This document shows positions 33,089-41,263 of a stretch of 41,263 nt of DNA, one piece after another. This DNA is from an uncultured Clostridium sp. Its GTDB lineage: Bacteria; Bacillota; Clostridia; Lachnospirales; Lachnospiraceae. Each line of letters starts with the position of its first letter. Within the stretch, counting starts at the first letter, position 1. The notes under the pieces were generated by a model. It made no database searches and was not told the DNA's origin. It saw only the letters and a program-made list of their open reading frames with translations. The stretch is taken from contig CAMNRM010000045.1 in the NCBI GenBank assembly GCA_946553025.1, forward strand, positions 1-41,263, written 5' to 3'. The translations under genes and the position numbers were made by a program.

Positions 33089-34250
33089 CTTCGTATATTT
33101 TCTGCCATTGCAAGATAAGCATAAGTGATTTAATACTGAGAGAATAGCTGTTGGTTACGGGGACATTGAGGATTTGATTAATGGTGGAAAGCCGGTGACG
33201 GATGGTGTTGTAATGGACGTATAAAGCCGCCGATGTTTCTTTGATGGAAGCATTATGTTCATAAAAACTTAGAAAGGTTTTGTAATATTCCGTTCCGTTT
33301 TCGCGGTCATATTGTCCTAAAATATGGATGGAACTATCGATAATCTGCTGCAGTTCTTCCTGGTTTGCAGGGTTTAAAAGAATGCGGAAAATGCCCATTT
33401 GCGAAAAGCAGGTAACGGGGCATTTGTTCTTTTCTGCGATATTCATTGCCAGGGCAATCTGTGCTTCTTTATAGCTTTTTGAGGTATAAAGGAGCTTTTT
33501 ATATGCGCGTCCTACGCCCAGATGAAAGGCATAGTCCGGGAATTGTTTCTGGATGGTATCGGCAAGAGAAAAGGATGATTTTTCTAAAAATATTTCGGGT
33601 TTTTCTATTTTTTCCAGGTCACAGATAAGAATATAATGCCGGGGATTGGCAAGCATCCAGGTAAATCCATGCTGTTTGCTTAATTCCTGTAATTGCGGTT
33701 GAATCTCAGGAAAGACAGGGGAAAGAACAGCGCTTCCAAGCGATTTTTTTAAACTCCAGCCTAAAGCAATTCCCTGGTTTCGCAGGATTGTACTGTGTTC
33801 GTCGTCCAGCAGCAGGGACATCAGAAAGTCCTTGTCATAGCGGTAGGAAAGATCGTGATATTCGCTGCGGATAATCTCATAGGTAATGGTGGTAATCAGC
33901 TGTGTGGAGGTGCAGTGCGCAGGCAGGGCAATCACAGGAAAGCCCAGTTTATTTGCGGAGGAAAGTATCGCTTCCGGCAATTCGGGGATGTGGCGGCTGA
34001 TTTTAATCGCCAGGCCGGCACAGCCCTTATTGTACAGGGCATAGATTAGATTCATGCTCCACTCCGGGTTGTCTTTAATTAACTGCGCATTGTTGAGAAC
34101 CAGAGTATTTTTGGTTAGGTATTTCGTGCTGTCCGTGCTTTCCAACAGGGCAATGCCTTCGACGCTTCGCTGCAGGCCGGAAGCTCCTGCCAACAGCCGT
34201 GCATGTTCCATGACCGGAAGTTCGATGATATCTCGAATTAAGATTCCCAT
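33075..34250 (-). CDS. PucR-family transcriptional regulator
   Basis: This 391-residue regulator has the PucR N-terminal domain (about 1-120; IRDIIELPVMEHARLLAGASGL), a middle GGDEF-like/CdaR region and the C-terminal PucR helix-turn-helix (about 325-385) with NASIKETSAALYVHYNTIRHRLSTINQIL. Family members control purine, amino-acid or diacid catabolism and are often activators responding to the substrate. I start at the ATG at 34250, preceded by GGAGAGG. It diverges from the hydrolase-to-glycyl-radical-enzyme cluster at 34553 and is the natural candidate for its control. Confidence 0.9.
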   Translation of the reverse strand: MGILIRDIIELPVMEHARLLAGASGLQRSVEGIALLESTDSTKYLTKNTLVLNNAQLIKDNPEWSMNLIYALYNKGCAGLAIKISRHIPELPEAILSSANKLGFPVIALPAHCTSTQLITTITYEIIRSEYHDLSYRYDKDFLMSLLLDDEHSTILRNQGIALGWSLKKSLGSAVLSPVFPEIQPQLQELSKQHGFTWMLANPRHYILICDLEKIEKPEIFLEKSSFSLADTIQKQFPDYAFHLGVGRAYKKLLYTSKSYKEAQIALAMNIAEKNKCPVTCFSQMGIFRILLNPANQEELQQIIDSSIHILGQYDRENGTEYYKTFLSFYEHNASIKETSAALYVHYNTIRHRLSTINQILNVPVTNSYSLSIKSLMLILQWQKIYEEIRH

Positions 34251-34552
34251 AGTCCTCTCCTTTGCTGTTTTTTGTAAAATTTTTCCGCAGATAAATTGTA
34301 GCACACTTTTAGCAAAAAGAAAATTGCTTTTCTAAAATGTTCAAAAAAATGACAAATTCCGGGTGACTTTTCGTCAAAATGCAGTAAAAATCGTTTTTTC
34401 ATTGTCACCGTTGCCAATCAGGAAGGGCATAAATTGTTGTTGCAAACAAAGAAAAAAGAAAAAATTGACATTTAACATTTAGGTATTGTATAGTGATTTC
34501 AGATAACATACGGAAAAGAAATAAATTTATCATATAAAGGAGGTAGTAGCAA
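34251..34552. promoter_or_regulatory. Divergent regulatory region of the glycyl radical enzyme cluster
   Basis: On the plus strand TTGACA (34465-34470) and TATAGT (34489-34494) are 18 bases apart. TGAC-TTTTC-GTCA (34364-34376) is a small inverted repeat about 100 bases upstream, a possible regulator site. The region is otherwise AT-rich with no gene. Confidence 0.5.
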
Positions 34553-35611
34553 ATGACAAAGGCAGTACAGGAATGGAAAGAGAAGAAGTTTGGGCGGGTG
34601 ATTACCGAAGAAGAAATCATGCGGAGAAGCCATCCGGCGTGGCCGTACATGTATTTCAATCCTGGTCGGGCGGTTGACCCCGAAGAGGTGAATGAACTTC
34701 TGAAAGGTGCCATTGACGTACATATCCATGGAGCACCTTTGGGGGGATGGCTTCCGGGACGGCCCACCATGGTTCAGACATGTATTGACGCCAGTGAAGC
34801 AGGGATGAAGGCTCTGGTGTTTAAGGATCATCATACGATGGTCAACAACTGTGCCATTATTATTCAGGACTTTTTGGATCGCATGGCGAAGGATAAGGCC
34901 GAGAGAGGGGAAACCTTTACGCCGGTTCAGGTATTTGGCGGTATTACCTTAAATGAGTACGTGGGCGGCATGAACTTATCCGCGGTAAAGAAAGCCCTGG
35001 ATTATGGGCGCTGTAAAGAGGTTTGGCTTCCTTCCCTGAGTGCGGCACACCAGAAGGATGCGATGGGGCAGACCGGCGGTATCCGTGTCAGTGACTGCAA
35101 GGGAACGCTGACCCAGGAAATGATGGATGTTTTAGATGTTTTAGCCGAGTACAATGACAATACGGCTGGTGAGCGGGTTGTACTTTCCGCGTGTCATGTT
35201 TCCAATGAAGAAAAGTACGATATCCTGGCTTATATCAAGAAGAAGGGAATGGATGTTAAGGTACTTCTGGATCATATTACCCAGGAACTGACCATCCTTA
35301 CGCCGGAGGAAGCAAAGGAAATGATCGATATGGGCGGCTATCTGGAGTTTGCAGAAACAACCTGTATCCCGTGGCCGGGAATGCAGGATTCGATTATTGC
35401 CTTTGACTACAGCTTTTCCTTAATTAAAGAATTAATCAAAGAGAAAGGACCGGAACAGCTGGTGCTGATTACCGATGCAGGGCAGCCGGGGAATGAGCCG
35501 GTTCCAGGCTGGAGGGCGTTTATTAAGACCTTGCTTGCACAGGGCGTAGATGAAAAAGATATCCGGGTAATGCTGAGAGATACGCCGGCGATGCTGTTGG
35601 GAAAGATATAA
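34553..35611 (+). CDS. DUF6282-like metal-dependent hydrolase family protein
   Basis: This 352-residue protein looks like a member of the amidohydrolase superfamily. The metal-binding pattern IDVHIHGAP (His57, His59) follows a short N-terminal extension, then FKDHHTMVNNC (His93, His94), LSACHVSNEEKYDI in the middle and VLITDAGQPGNEP (late Asp). Such enzymes cleave cyclic amides, amines or related bonds with one or two metal ions. GGAGG precedes the ATG. It is the first gene of the cluster and is followed after 4 bp by the activase gene. A ring-opening or deaminating step in the pathway is plausible, but the substrate is unknown. Confidence 0.75.
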   Translation: MTKAVQEWKEKKFGRVITEEEIMRRSHPAWPYMYFNPGRAVDPEEVNELLKGAIDVHIHGAPLGGWLPGRPTMVQTCIDASEAGMKALVFKDHHTMVNNCAIIIQDFLDRMAKDKAERGETFTPVQVFGGITLNEYVGGMNLSAVKKALDYGRCKEVWLPSLSAAHQKDAMGQTGGIRVSDCKGTLTQEMMDVLDVLAEYNDNTAGERVVLSACHVSNEEKYDILAYIKKKGMDVKVLLDHITQELTILTPEEAKEMIDMGGYLEFAETTCIPWPGMQDSIIAFDYSFSLIKELIKEKGPEQLVLITDAGQPGNEPVPGWRAFIKTLLAQGVDEKDIRVMLRDTPAMLLGKI

Positions 35612-35615
35612 AGCG

Positions 35616-36518
35616 ATGAAGGGAATTATTTCGGAAATTACCAGTTTCTCCACACATGATGGTCCGGGAATTCGCACCACGGTATTTTTAAAAGGCTGTC
35701 CTCTGCGGTGCCGGTGGTGTTCTAACCCCGAAACCTGGAATCCGGTGTTTCAGCTTTACTTTATGCAGCGCAAGTGTACAGGGTGCAAAAAATGCGAAGC
35801 GGCCTGCCCGCAGTCGGCGATTGGCCCGGCAGATGCCGGGAAGGATCGGATTCGACGAACGGACTGCAATCTCTGTAAAAAATGTCTGGATGTTTGTCTG
35901 CCGGGTGCTTATCGGATTTCCGGCACCATCTATGAGTCGGAGGAATTGTTCCGAAAGATTCAGCGGGATAAACCGTTTTTTGGCGAGGACGGGGGGCTGA
36001 CCATCAGCGGCGGCGAGCCCCTCAGCCAGCCGGAATTTACCAGAGAAATGTTTGCGATGTGTAAACAGGATGGGATTTCCACCGTTTTGGACACCAGCGG
36101 TTTTGGGAAATGGGAAGATTTAGAAAAAATATTGGATTATACCGATATGGTTTTGCTTGATGTAAAGCTTATGGATGAGGAAGCCCATAAAAAATGGACG
36201 GGGGTTTCCAATCAGATTATTTTAGAGAATGGAAGGCGGATGGCAGAAAGGGTTCCTGTGCGGATCTCGCTTCCGCTGATTCCCGATGTCAATGACAGTG
36301 AAGAAAATTTACAGCAAACCGCAGCATTTGCAAAAGCATGTGGGATACATTGGATAGATCTTAATCCTCTGCACGTTCTTGGTGCAGCAAAATATGAAAG
36401 TCTTGGGATGGAATCACCGTACATCAATTTTAGAACGATGGAGAAAGAAGAAGTTGAAAAGGCCGTTTCTCTTTTCAGGGATAACGGATTACAGGTTTCT
36501 GTGGGAAGAATGATGTAA
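35616..36518 (+). CDS. Glycyl radical enzyme activating protein (radical SAM)
   Basis: This 300-residue enzyme installs the glycyl radical on its partner using S-adenosylmethionine. The radical-SAM cluster binds Cys28, Cys32 and Cys35 (CPLRCRWC). An inserted double-cluster ferredoxin domain has Cys54/57/60/64 and Cys84/87/90/94, typical of activases for non-PFL glycyl radical enzymes. LTISGGEPLSQPEF is the SAM-binding GGE motif, and DVKLMDEEAHKKWTG follows the family. The gene lies 4 bp after the hydrolase gene and two genes before the radical enzyme at 37913, its obvious target. Confidence 0.95.
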   Translation: MKGIISEITSFSTHDGPGIRTTVFLKGCPLRCRWCSNPETWNPVFQLYFMQRKCTGCKKCEAACPQSAIGPADAGKDRIRRTDCNLCKKCLDVCLPGAYRISGTIYESEELFRKIQRDKPFFGEDGGLTISGGEPLSQPEFTREMFAMCKQDGISTVLDTSGFGKWEDLEKILDYTDMVLLDVKLMDEEAHKKWTGVSNQIILENGRRMAERVPVRISLPLIPDVNDSEENLQQTAAFAKACGIHWIDLNPLHVLGAAKYESLGMESPYINFRTMEKEEVEKAVSLFRDNGLQVSVGRMM

Positions 36519-36591
36519 GTCATGACTGAAGGCCCAAACAGGCAGGGCATGACTTCTCAGATAAATACAATACTTTTTAGGAGGATGAGTT

Positions 36592-37872
36592 ATGGCAAAT
36601 TTAAAAACTAACTTTTTAGGATTTGAACTGAAAAATCCTGTTGGCGTGTCTTCCTGCGATTTTGGCGGGCATGAATATTTAGCAAAGAGAGTAATTGATC
36701 AGGGTATCGGATGGCTGACCGGCAAGACCTGCCACCGGATTAACGGTCCGCACCGCTGGCCTCGTCCGTTCTTTTATTCCTTAAAGAAATTCGGACCGGA
36801 GTTAAAGGACTCCTGGGTTTGCAGCCAGATGTTCCACAACATGCCTTACGAGGAATGGCTCGAGAAGGAAGGGCCAAAGATTGTTAAGCTCTGCCATGAT
36901 AACGGCGTTATGTACATAGGAAGCGTGGCATGTGCGGGAACCGATGCAAAAGAGTGGGCTTCGATGTGCCGGGATATGGAACAGTTAGGCTGTGATGCCG
37001 TTGAACTGGATACCGGCGGCCCGCACGCAACCTTTGGTGCCGTGGAATCCGAGAAAGACTGCGGCGCTCCTCTGGCCATGGACCCGGAGAAAGCTTATGC
37101 GGTTGCAAAAGCCTGTGTAGAATCCGTAAAAATTCCGATTATCTTTAAGTGTACGCCGCAGTGTGTAAACCAGGCTGCTGTTGCACTTGCTATCCAGAAA
37201 GCAGGCGCACACGCGATTTCTGCGAATAATTCCTTATACGGAACCTGGATTGACCATGAAACCGCAACCTTCTACGGCGGTCCTTACGCAGTGGGCGGAC
37301 TGATGGGACGTACCTGGCAGGTATTCTCCCTGGCAAAGCTTCTGGAAACTACCGCAACCTTAAAGAATTATCCGGTGATTGGTATCGGCGGTATCTTTAC
37401 CTGGGATGACTGTATCCGTTACTTAATGGCTGGTTCTTCCATTACCGGTTTATGTTCTGCGGTATACAGCAGGGGCGTAGGTGTTTTGAAGGATTGTATT
37501 GAAGGCATGGATGCCTTTATGGATCGCAAGGGCTACAAATCAATTGATGATTTCAAGGGATGTGTTGTTGATCAGTTTATGTATGTAAGAGATTATCCGA
37601 GAGAGCAGTGGATGGCAGCAAAATCGCCGATTCTTCCTGAATTTAAGATGGAAAACTGTACGAAGTGCGGACTCTGTGCGAAGGTATGTCCTTACGGGGC
37701 AATTGCAATGACGGAGAACGGGCCGCAGGTAAATACCGATGTATGTATGGGATGCGGCTGGTGTATGGGCCATTGTACGGCAAAAGAGCAGGTGATCAAT
37801 ATGGTTCGCCGCGATACCAAAGAACTTATCTGGGACGGGCGCGGAACACATGAAGCATGGTATAAAGACTGA
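36592..37872 (+). CDS. PreA/dihydroorotate-dehydrogenase-like flavoprotein with C-terminal 2[4Fe-4S] ferredoxin
   Basis: This 426-residue protein has a TIM-barrel flavin domain (about 1-330; LKTNFLGFELKNPVGVSSCDFGG at the start, VIGIGGIFTWDDCIRYLMAGSS for FMN phosphate binding) and a ferredoxin domain with Cys356/359/362/366 and Cys385/388/391/395. This layout matches PreA, the NAD-dependent dihydropyrimidine dehydrogenase subunit. The place of the catalytic Cys (LNxSCPH in relatives) reads ELDTGGPH, with Gly143, so the proton donor is missing or different. No PreT partner is adjacent; the GltD-like protein at 31257 is a conceivable but unproven electron donor. A role in reducing or oxidising a pathway intermediate is inferred. 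Confidence 0.85.
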   Translation: MANLKTNFLGFELKNPVGVSSCDFGGHEYLAKRVIDQGIGWLTGKTCHRINGPHRWPRPFFYSLKKFGPELKDSWVCSQMFHNMPYEEWLEKEGPKIVKLCHDNGVMYIGSVACAGTDAKEWASMCRDMEQLGCDAVELDTGGPHATFGAVESEKDCGAPLAMDPEKAYAVAKACVESVKIPIIFKCTPQCVNQAAVALAIQKAGAHAISANNSLYGTWIDHETATFYGGPYAVGGLMGRTWQVFSLAKLLETTATLKNYPVIGIGGIFTWDDCIRYLMAGSSITGLCSAVYSRGVGVLKDCIEGMDAFMDRKGYKSIDDFKGCVVDQFMYVRDYPREQWMAAKSPILPEFKMENCTKCGLCAKVCPYGAIAMTENGPQVNTDVCMGCGWCMGHCTAKEQVINMVRRDTKELIWDGRGTHEAWYKD

Positions 37873-37912
37873 AAAATCAGAAGCAGACAGATTAGTGAGA
37901 AAGGATGATTGT

Positions 37913-40375
37913 ATGGGTGCAAAAATAATCCCAAGAGAAGTCATTGGCAAACCGTCAACGCCGAGAGTTGATTTTCGGTATAAGGAATTAATCAGCAAGG
38001 AAGCCTATATTGATTCTGAGCGTGCGGTGCTTTATACCGATTATATTAAGGAACACTGGAATGAACCTATGTATGTCCGGGCAGGAGGGGCATTAAAACA
38101 TGTACTTTCCAACCTGACGCCGAAGATCTGGAAGGATGAACTTCTGGTCGGAAGCCAGTCCAGGTACTTTTTAGGAATGCAGGTTTTCCCGGAGTACGAG
38201 GCATGGATGCTGGAAGGGTTTAAGAAAATTAAACGTGAAGAAGAAAGCTACATGGAAGGCACACTCCAGAAACGTGAGGGGGAGCGCCTGGGCATTAACC
38301 GTATTTTCCCGGAGGACAGCAAAAAGATTCTGGAGGTAGCTACCTTCTGGGAGGGTAAGGATTGGAGAAGCCAGTCCGAAGCCTATCTGAAGGAAACGAT
38401 GGAGGACTATGACGATATCGAAAAGATGATGCAGCAGCTTGTATTCCTCCGCTTTATGTTCGATGTTCCTGAAGGCCGGGTAATTGTTGATTATCAGAAA
38501 ATGCTTGATTTGGGCTGCAACGGATTAATTAAGATTGCCAGGGCTCAGATGAAAAAGATTGGCAATTTACAGAACAAAGAGGATTTTGACCGCTATAACT
38601 ACTATAAGGGCACCATTATGGCCTTGGAAGGATTAATTGCCTTTGCCAATCATTACGCCGATGAAGCCCGGAGGCTTGCAAATGAAGAAAAGGACGAAAA
38701 GAGAAAAGAAGAACTGCTGATGATTGAAAAGATCTGCCGCAAAGTTCCGGCAGAACCGGCAGAAACCTTCCGGGAAGCGATTCAGTCCTTCTGGTTTACG
38801 CAGTTATGTCTGTTTATCGAATTAAACGGAAGAGGGATATCGCCGGGACGCTTTGACCAGTATATGTACCGTCCTTATTTGCAGGAAACCCAGTCGGGCG
38901 GGATTACGGATGAAGAAGTGCTGGAATATCTGGAACTGCTGCGGATTAAGTGTACGGAGCTGACCCGGGCACATGCAACCTTTACCGAGTCCTATCTTGG
39001 CGGCAGCATTTACCAGAACTTAACCCTTGGCGGGGTTGACCGTTATGGGAAACCGGCAGAAAACCGTCTGTCGGAACTGGTTTTGCAGGCAGGAATTAAT
39101 GTGCGCACCTGGCAGCCGACGATTTCGGTGCGCTGGCATGATCAGATGTCGGATCAGTTTAAAAATGCGGTTGTTACCTGTATTAAGGCCGGTTCAGGCT
39201 ATCCGGCGATTTTCAATGATGAGATGGCAACGGAGCGGTTTATGGAGTACACAGGAGCTTCTTTGATTGATGCCAGAGATTGGGCACCCTGCGGCTGTGT
39301 GGATATGCAGATCTGCGGAAAACGTATGGCAATGTATTCGGTTCCGCATACCAATAATCTGAAGATTTTTGAACTGGTGATGAATAATGGTGTAAACCCG
39401 GTAACCGGCGATAAGCTGATGGACAGTGAAGTTGATTTTGAAACGGCGACCTATGAGGAGATTGAGCGGGAATACAGCCGGATGATGCACCATATTATTG
39501 CACGGGAGGAGGAGTATTGGAATGCCATTATGCTGGTACACAATGACCTGGGCCTGGTTCATCCCATTATGTCCGCACTGTTAGACGACTGTCTGGAAAA
39601 GGGCAAGCACGCCTATGAGGGCGGATGCCGCTACAATGACCCGGCCTACGTTATCTCCTGCGGTCAGATCAATGTGGCGAACAGCCTTTCCGCGATTAAG
39701 AAGAATGTATTTGAAGAAAAGAGGTTTACGTTAAAAGAGTTAAAAGAAGCCATTGCCGCTGATTTTGAAGGCTATGACAGCATCCGCAAAGCCCTTCTGG
39801 ATGCGCCCAAGTACGGCAATGACGATGATTATGTGGATGATATTGTTATTCGTCTGTACGACGAGTGGGCTTCGGCAGCAACCCAGGTAACGAACTGGGT
39901 GGGAAAGAAGTGGCAGCCAAGTACCCTTTCCGTAACCACACAGGTGCTTTTAGGCAAGGCGTGCGGGGCAAGCCCGGACGGACGTAAGGCAAAAGATTTC
40001 CTGGCGGACGGCGCATTATCCGCATTCCCGGGAACCGATATGGAAGGCCCGACCGGATTAATTCGTTCGGCAACCAAGATCCATACGCAGAAGCTTCAGT
40101 CCACGTTATTTAATATGAAGTTTAACCCGACGGCCATCGAGGGCAAGGCGGGAAGCGAGAAGTTTATTAAGTTAAACGATGCCTATTTCAACCTTGGCGG
40201 TTATCAGATTCAGTATAATATCGTGGATCGGAACATGCTTTTAGATGCTCAGGAGAAGCCGGAAAATTACACCGATTTGATGGTGCGCGTGGCAGGATTT
40301 ACGGCGCGGTTTATCGACCTTGGGCCGGATGTACAGCGTCAGGTTATTGAAAGAACGGAGTTTGAAGCGCTGTAA
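37913..40375 (+). CDS. Glycyl radical enzyme of unknown substrate
   Basis: This 820-residue protein has the PFL/diol-dehydratase fold layout: an N-terminal PFL domain, ELNGRGISPGRFDQYMY and NLTLGGVDRYGKPAENRL in the barrel, the thiyl-radical loop DWAPCGCVDMQ (Cys462, with a further Cys460) and the C-terminal glycyl motif RVAGFTARF with Gly795. The family carries out difficult C-C, C-N, C-O or C-S cleavage anaerobically. After the thiyl Cys most eliminating members have Glu two residues on (GCVE); here it is Asp464. No N-terminal microcompartment signal is apparent. I start at the ATG at 37913 after AAAGGAT; an ATG at 37850 lies inside the previous gene. Specificity is not predictable from sequence by eye. 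Confidence 0.9.
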   Translation: MGAKIIPREVIGKPSTPRVDFRYKELISKEAYIDSERAVLYTDYIKEHWNEPMYVRAGGALKHVLSNLTPKIWKDELLVGSQSRYFLGMQVFPEYEAWMLEGFKKIKREEESYMEGTLQKREGERLGINRIFPEDSKKILEVATFWEGKDWRSQSEAYLKETMEDYDDIEKMMQQLVFLRFMFDVPEGRVIVDYQKMLDLGCNGLIKIARAQMKKIGNLQNKEDFDRYNYYKGTIMALEGLIAFANHYADEARRLANEEKDEKRKEELLMIEKICRKVPAEPAETFREAIQSFWFTQLCLFIELNGRGISPGRFDQYMYRPYLQETQSGGITDEEVLEYLELLRIKCTELTRAHATFTESYLGGSIYQNLTLGGVDRYGKPAENRLSELVLQAGINVRTWQPTISVRWHDQMSDQFKNAVVTCIKAGSGYPAIFNDEMATERFMEYTGASLIDARDWAPCGCVDMQICGKRMAMYSVPHTNNLKIFELVMNNGVNPVTGDKLMDSEVDFETATYEEIEREYSRMMHHIIAREEEYWNAIMLVHNDLGLVHPIMSALLDDCLEKGKHAYEGGCRYNDPAYVISCGQINVANSLSAIKKNVFEEKRFTLKELKEAIAADFEGYDSIRKALLDAPKYGNDDDYVDDIVIRLYDEWASAATQVTNWVGKKWQPSTLSVTTQVLLGKACGASPDGRKAKDFLADGALSAFPGTDMEGPTGLIRSATKIHTQKLQSTLFNMKFNPTAIEGKAGSEKFIKLNDAYFNLGGYQIQYNIVDRNMLLDAQEKPENYTDLMVRVAGFTARFIDLGPDVQRQVIERTEFEAL

Positions 40376-40468
40376 AAAGGATGCAGAGAAGCAAAGATTT
40401 TAGTTTACGAGTGCCGGATGGGTGTAAAATAGGAACAGTAGCAGAATAAACAGCAGTAAAGGAAAATA

Positions 40469-40500
40469 GCAGGGTCATGATCATGTGACCCTGCCTTTTT
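40469..40500 (+). terminator. Terminator after the glycyl radical enzyme gene
   Basis: GCAGGGTCA (40469-40477) and TGACCCTGC (40486-40494) form a perfect 9-bp stem with an 8-base loop, followed by CTTTTT. The MFS gene starts 19 bases later, so it is either read through or has little independent expression. Confidence 0.8.
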
Positions 40501-40518
40501 AAAAAGGGGTGAAAACGA

Positions 40519-41263
40519 ATGAAGAACAAATTTCGGCTGGGTTATGGAATTACGGGGTTTATTTTATTGATTTTTCTGGGGATGATTTATGCGTGGTCTA
40601 TTTTTATTAAGCCGCTGGAAATGGAGTTTGGCTGGCTCCGCTCCCAGACTTCTCTGATTTTTACGATTTCAATGATTGGTTTCTGTGTGGGGAACCTGGC
40701 GGCAGGGCAGATTACGCCGAAAACCTCGCCCAGAGTAAGTATCTTAATCGCGGCGGTTGTGATTGGTATTGGGTTTATTGCCTCCTCCTTTACCTCGTCG
40801 CTTCCCTGGATTTATATTTCCTACGGCGTGGCCTGCGGATTTGCGGTGGGTATCGGGGCGAATACGATATTGAGTACAACGCTGAAATGGTTCGCTGACC
40901 GGCAGGGTGTGGCTTCCGGTGCCCTGCTGATGGGGTTTGGCTTTGGAAGCATGGCGCTCAGTCCGTTTGTTACCATGCTGTTAAACAATATCGGATGGAG
41001 AAAAACGTTTTTTGTTCTGGGGATTATTTTCTCTATACTTTTAGTGATCGGGGCAATGATTATTAAAAATCCGCCAAAGGAATTTTCCGATGAACTGGTG
41101 GAAAAGGCCAGGAAAAATAACGTGATTTCTTCAAGAGATTTTGAAACGAAGGAAATGCTTCGCTCTCCATCCTTTTGGCTGTTTATGGTCTGGATTGTTC
41201 TTATCGGGGCGGGAAGCCTGGCCTTAATCAGCAATGCGGTTCCGGCAGCCTCCGATATCCTGG
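40519..41263 (+). CDS. MFS transporter of the OFA (oxalate/formate antiporter) type, 3' end outside window
   Basis: At least 248 residues are present; the frame runs off the window end. It begins GITGFILLIFLGMIYAWSIFIKPLE, characteristic of the OFA family, and continues with about six transmembrane segments and the central loop (ELVEKARKNNVISSRDFETKEML) ahead of the second half. OFA members exchange or import small organic anions. AAAGGGGTG precedes the ATG. The position right after the glycyl radical enzyme makes it the likely substrate importer or product exporter of the cluster, although a terminator separates them. Confidence 0.85.
   Translation, partial: MKNKFRLGYGITGFILLIFLGMIYAWSIFIKPLEMEFGWLRSQTSLIFTISMIGFCVGNLAAGQITPKTSPRVSILIAAVVIGIGFIASSFTSSLPWIYISYGVACGFAVGIGANTILSTTLKWFADRQGVASGALLMGFGFGSMALSPFVTMLLNNIGWRKTFFVLGIIFSILLVIGAMIIKNPPKEFSDELVEKARKNNVISSRDFETKEMLRSPSFWLFMVWIVLIGAGSLALISNAVPAASDIL

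Overview
The window reads as chromosome of a spore-forming anaerobic Firmicute, most likely Lachnospiraceae or a close clostridial relative. The reasons are a sporulation sigma factor G, a glycyl radical enzyme with its activase (an oxygen-labile system), a GHKL/LytTR two-component pair, BMP-type nucleoside uptake, strong AGGAGG ribosome sites and moderate G+C. The genus cannot be fixed from this sequence. No tRNA, rRNA, CRISPR array or intact insertion sequence was recognised.

Layout. 1-6.9 kb: an FCD-type GntR regulator divergent from an ABC-F ATPase, an unknown Lys/Glu-rich protein, a sensor kinase/LytTR regulator pair and sigG. 7.1-9.7 kb: a DUF362 lipoprotein with a cyclophilin-like tail, followed by an ArsP/DUF318-type permease. 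9.8-12.7 kb: decayed DUF1016 (YhcG) material, then two overlapping DpnM/DpnA-like adenine methyltransferase genes without a nuclease partner. 12.7-20 kb: coaX and coaBC (divergent, CoA synthesis), an esterase, prfC, pepV and a PfkB sugar kinase. 20-26.7 kb: a structured MITE-like element, then a nucleoside scavenging set (BMP lipoprotein, ATPase, two permeases, HutC-type GntR regulator, DeoD homologue). 27-33 kb: lacZ, a nitroreductase, a stand-alone GltD-like flavoprotein and a Gx-type transporter.

33-41.3 kb holds the most interesting locus. A PucR-type regulator diverges from a cluster with a TTGACA promoter: a metal-dependent hydrolase-like protein (DUF6282-like), a glycyl radical enzyme activase, a PreA/dihydroorotate-dehydrogenase-like flavin and Fe-S protein, a glycyl radical enzyme of 820 residues, and after a terminator an OFA-type MFS transporter cut by the window end. 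The radical enzyme has Asp where most characterised relatives have the catalytic Glu after the thiyl Cys, and the PreA-like protein has Gly at the usual catalytic Cys position. Together they look like a regulated anaerobic catabolic pathway of unknown substrate.

Three broader signals cross gene boundaries. First, five unrelated genes carry in-frame short tandem repeats (12, 15, 21, 21 and 24 bp units). Second, a degenerate 26-bp intergenic palindrome (GTTACTGT, 10-base centre, ACAGYAAC) recurs five times in the first 11 kb. Third, the 3' end of prfC is followed by a decayed in-frame copy of its own last codons.
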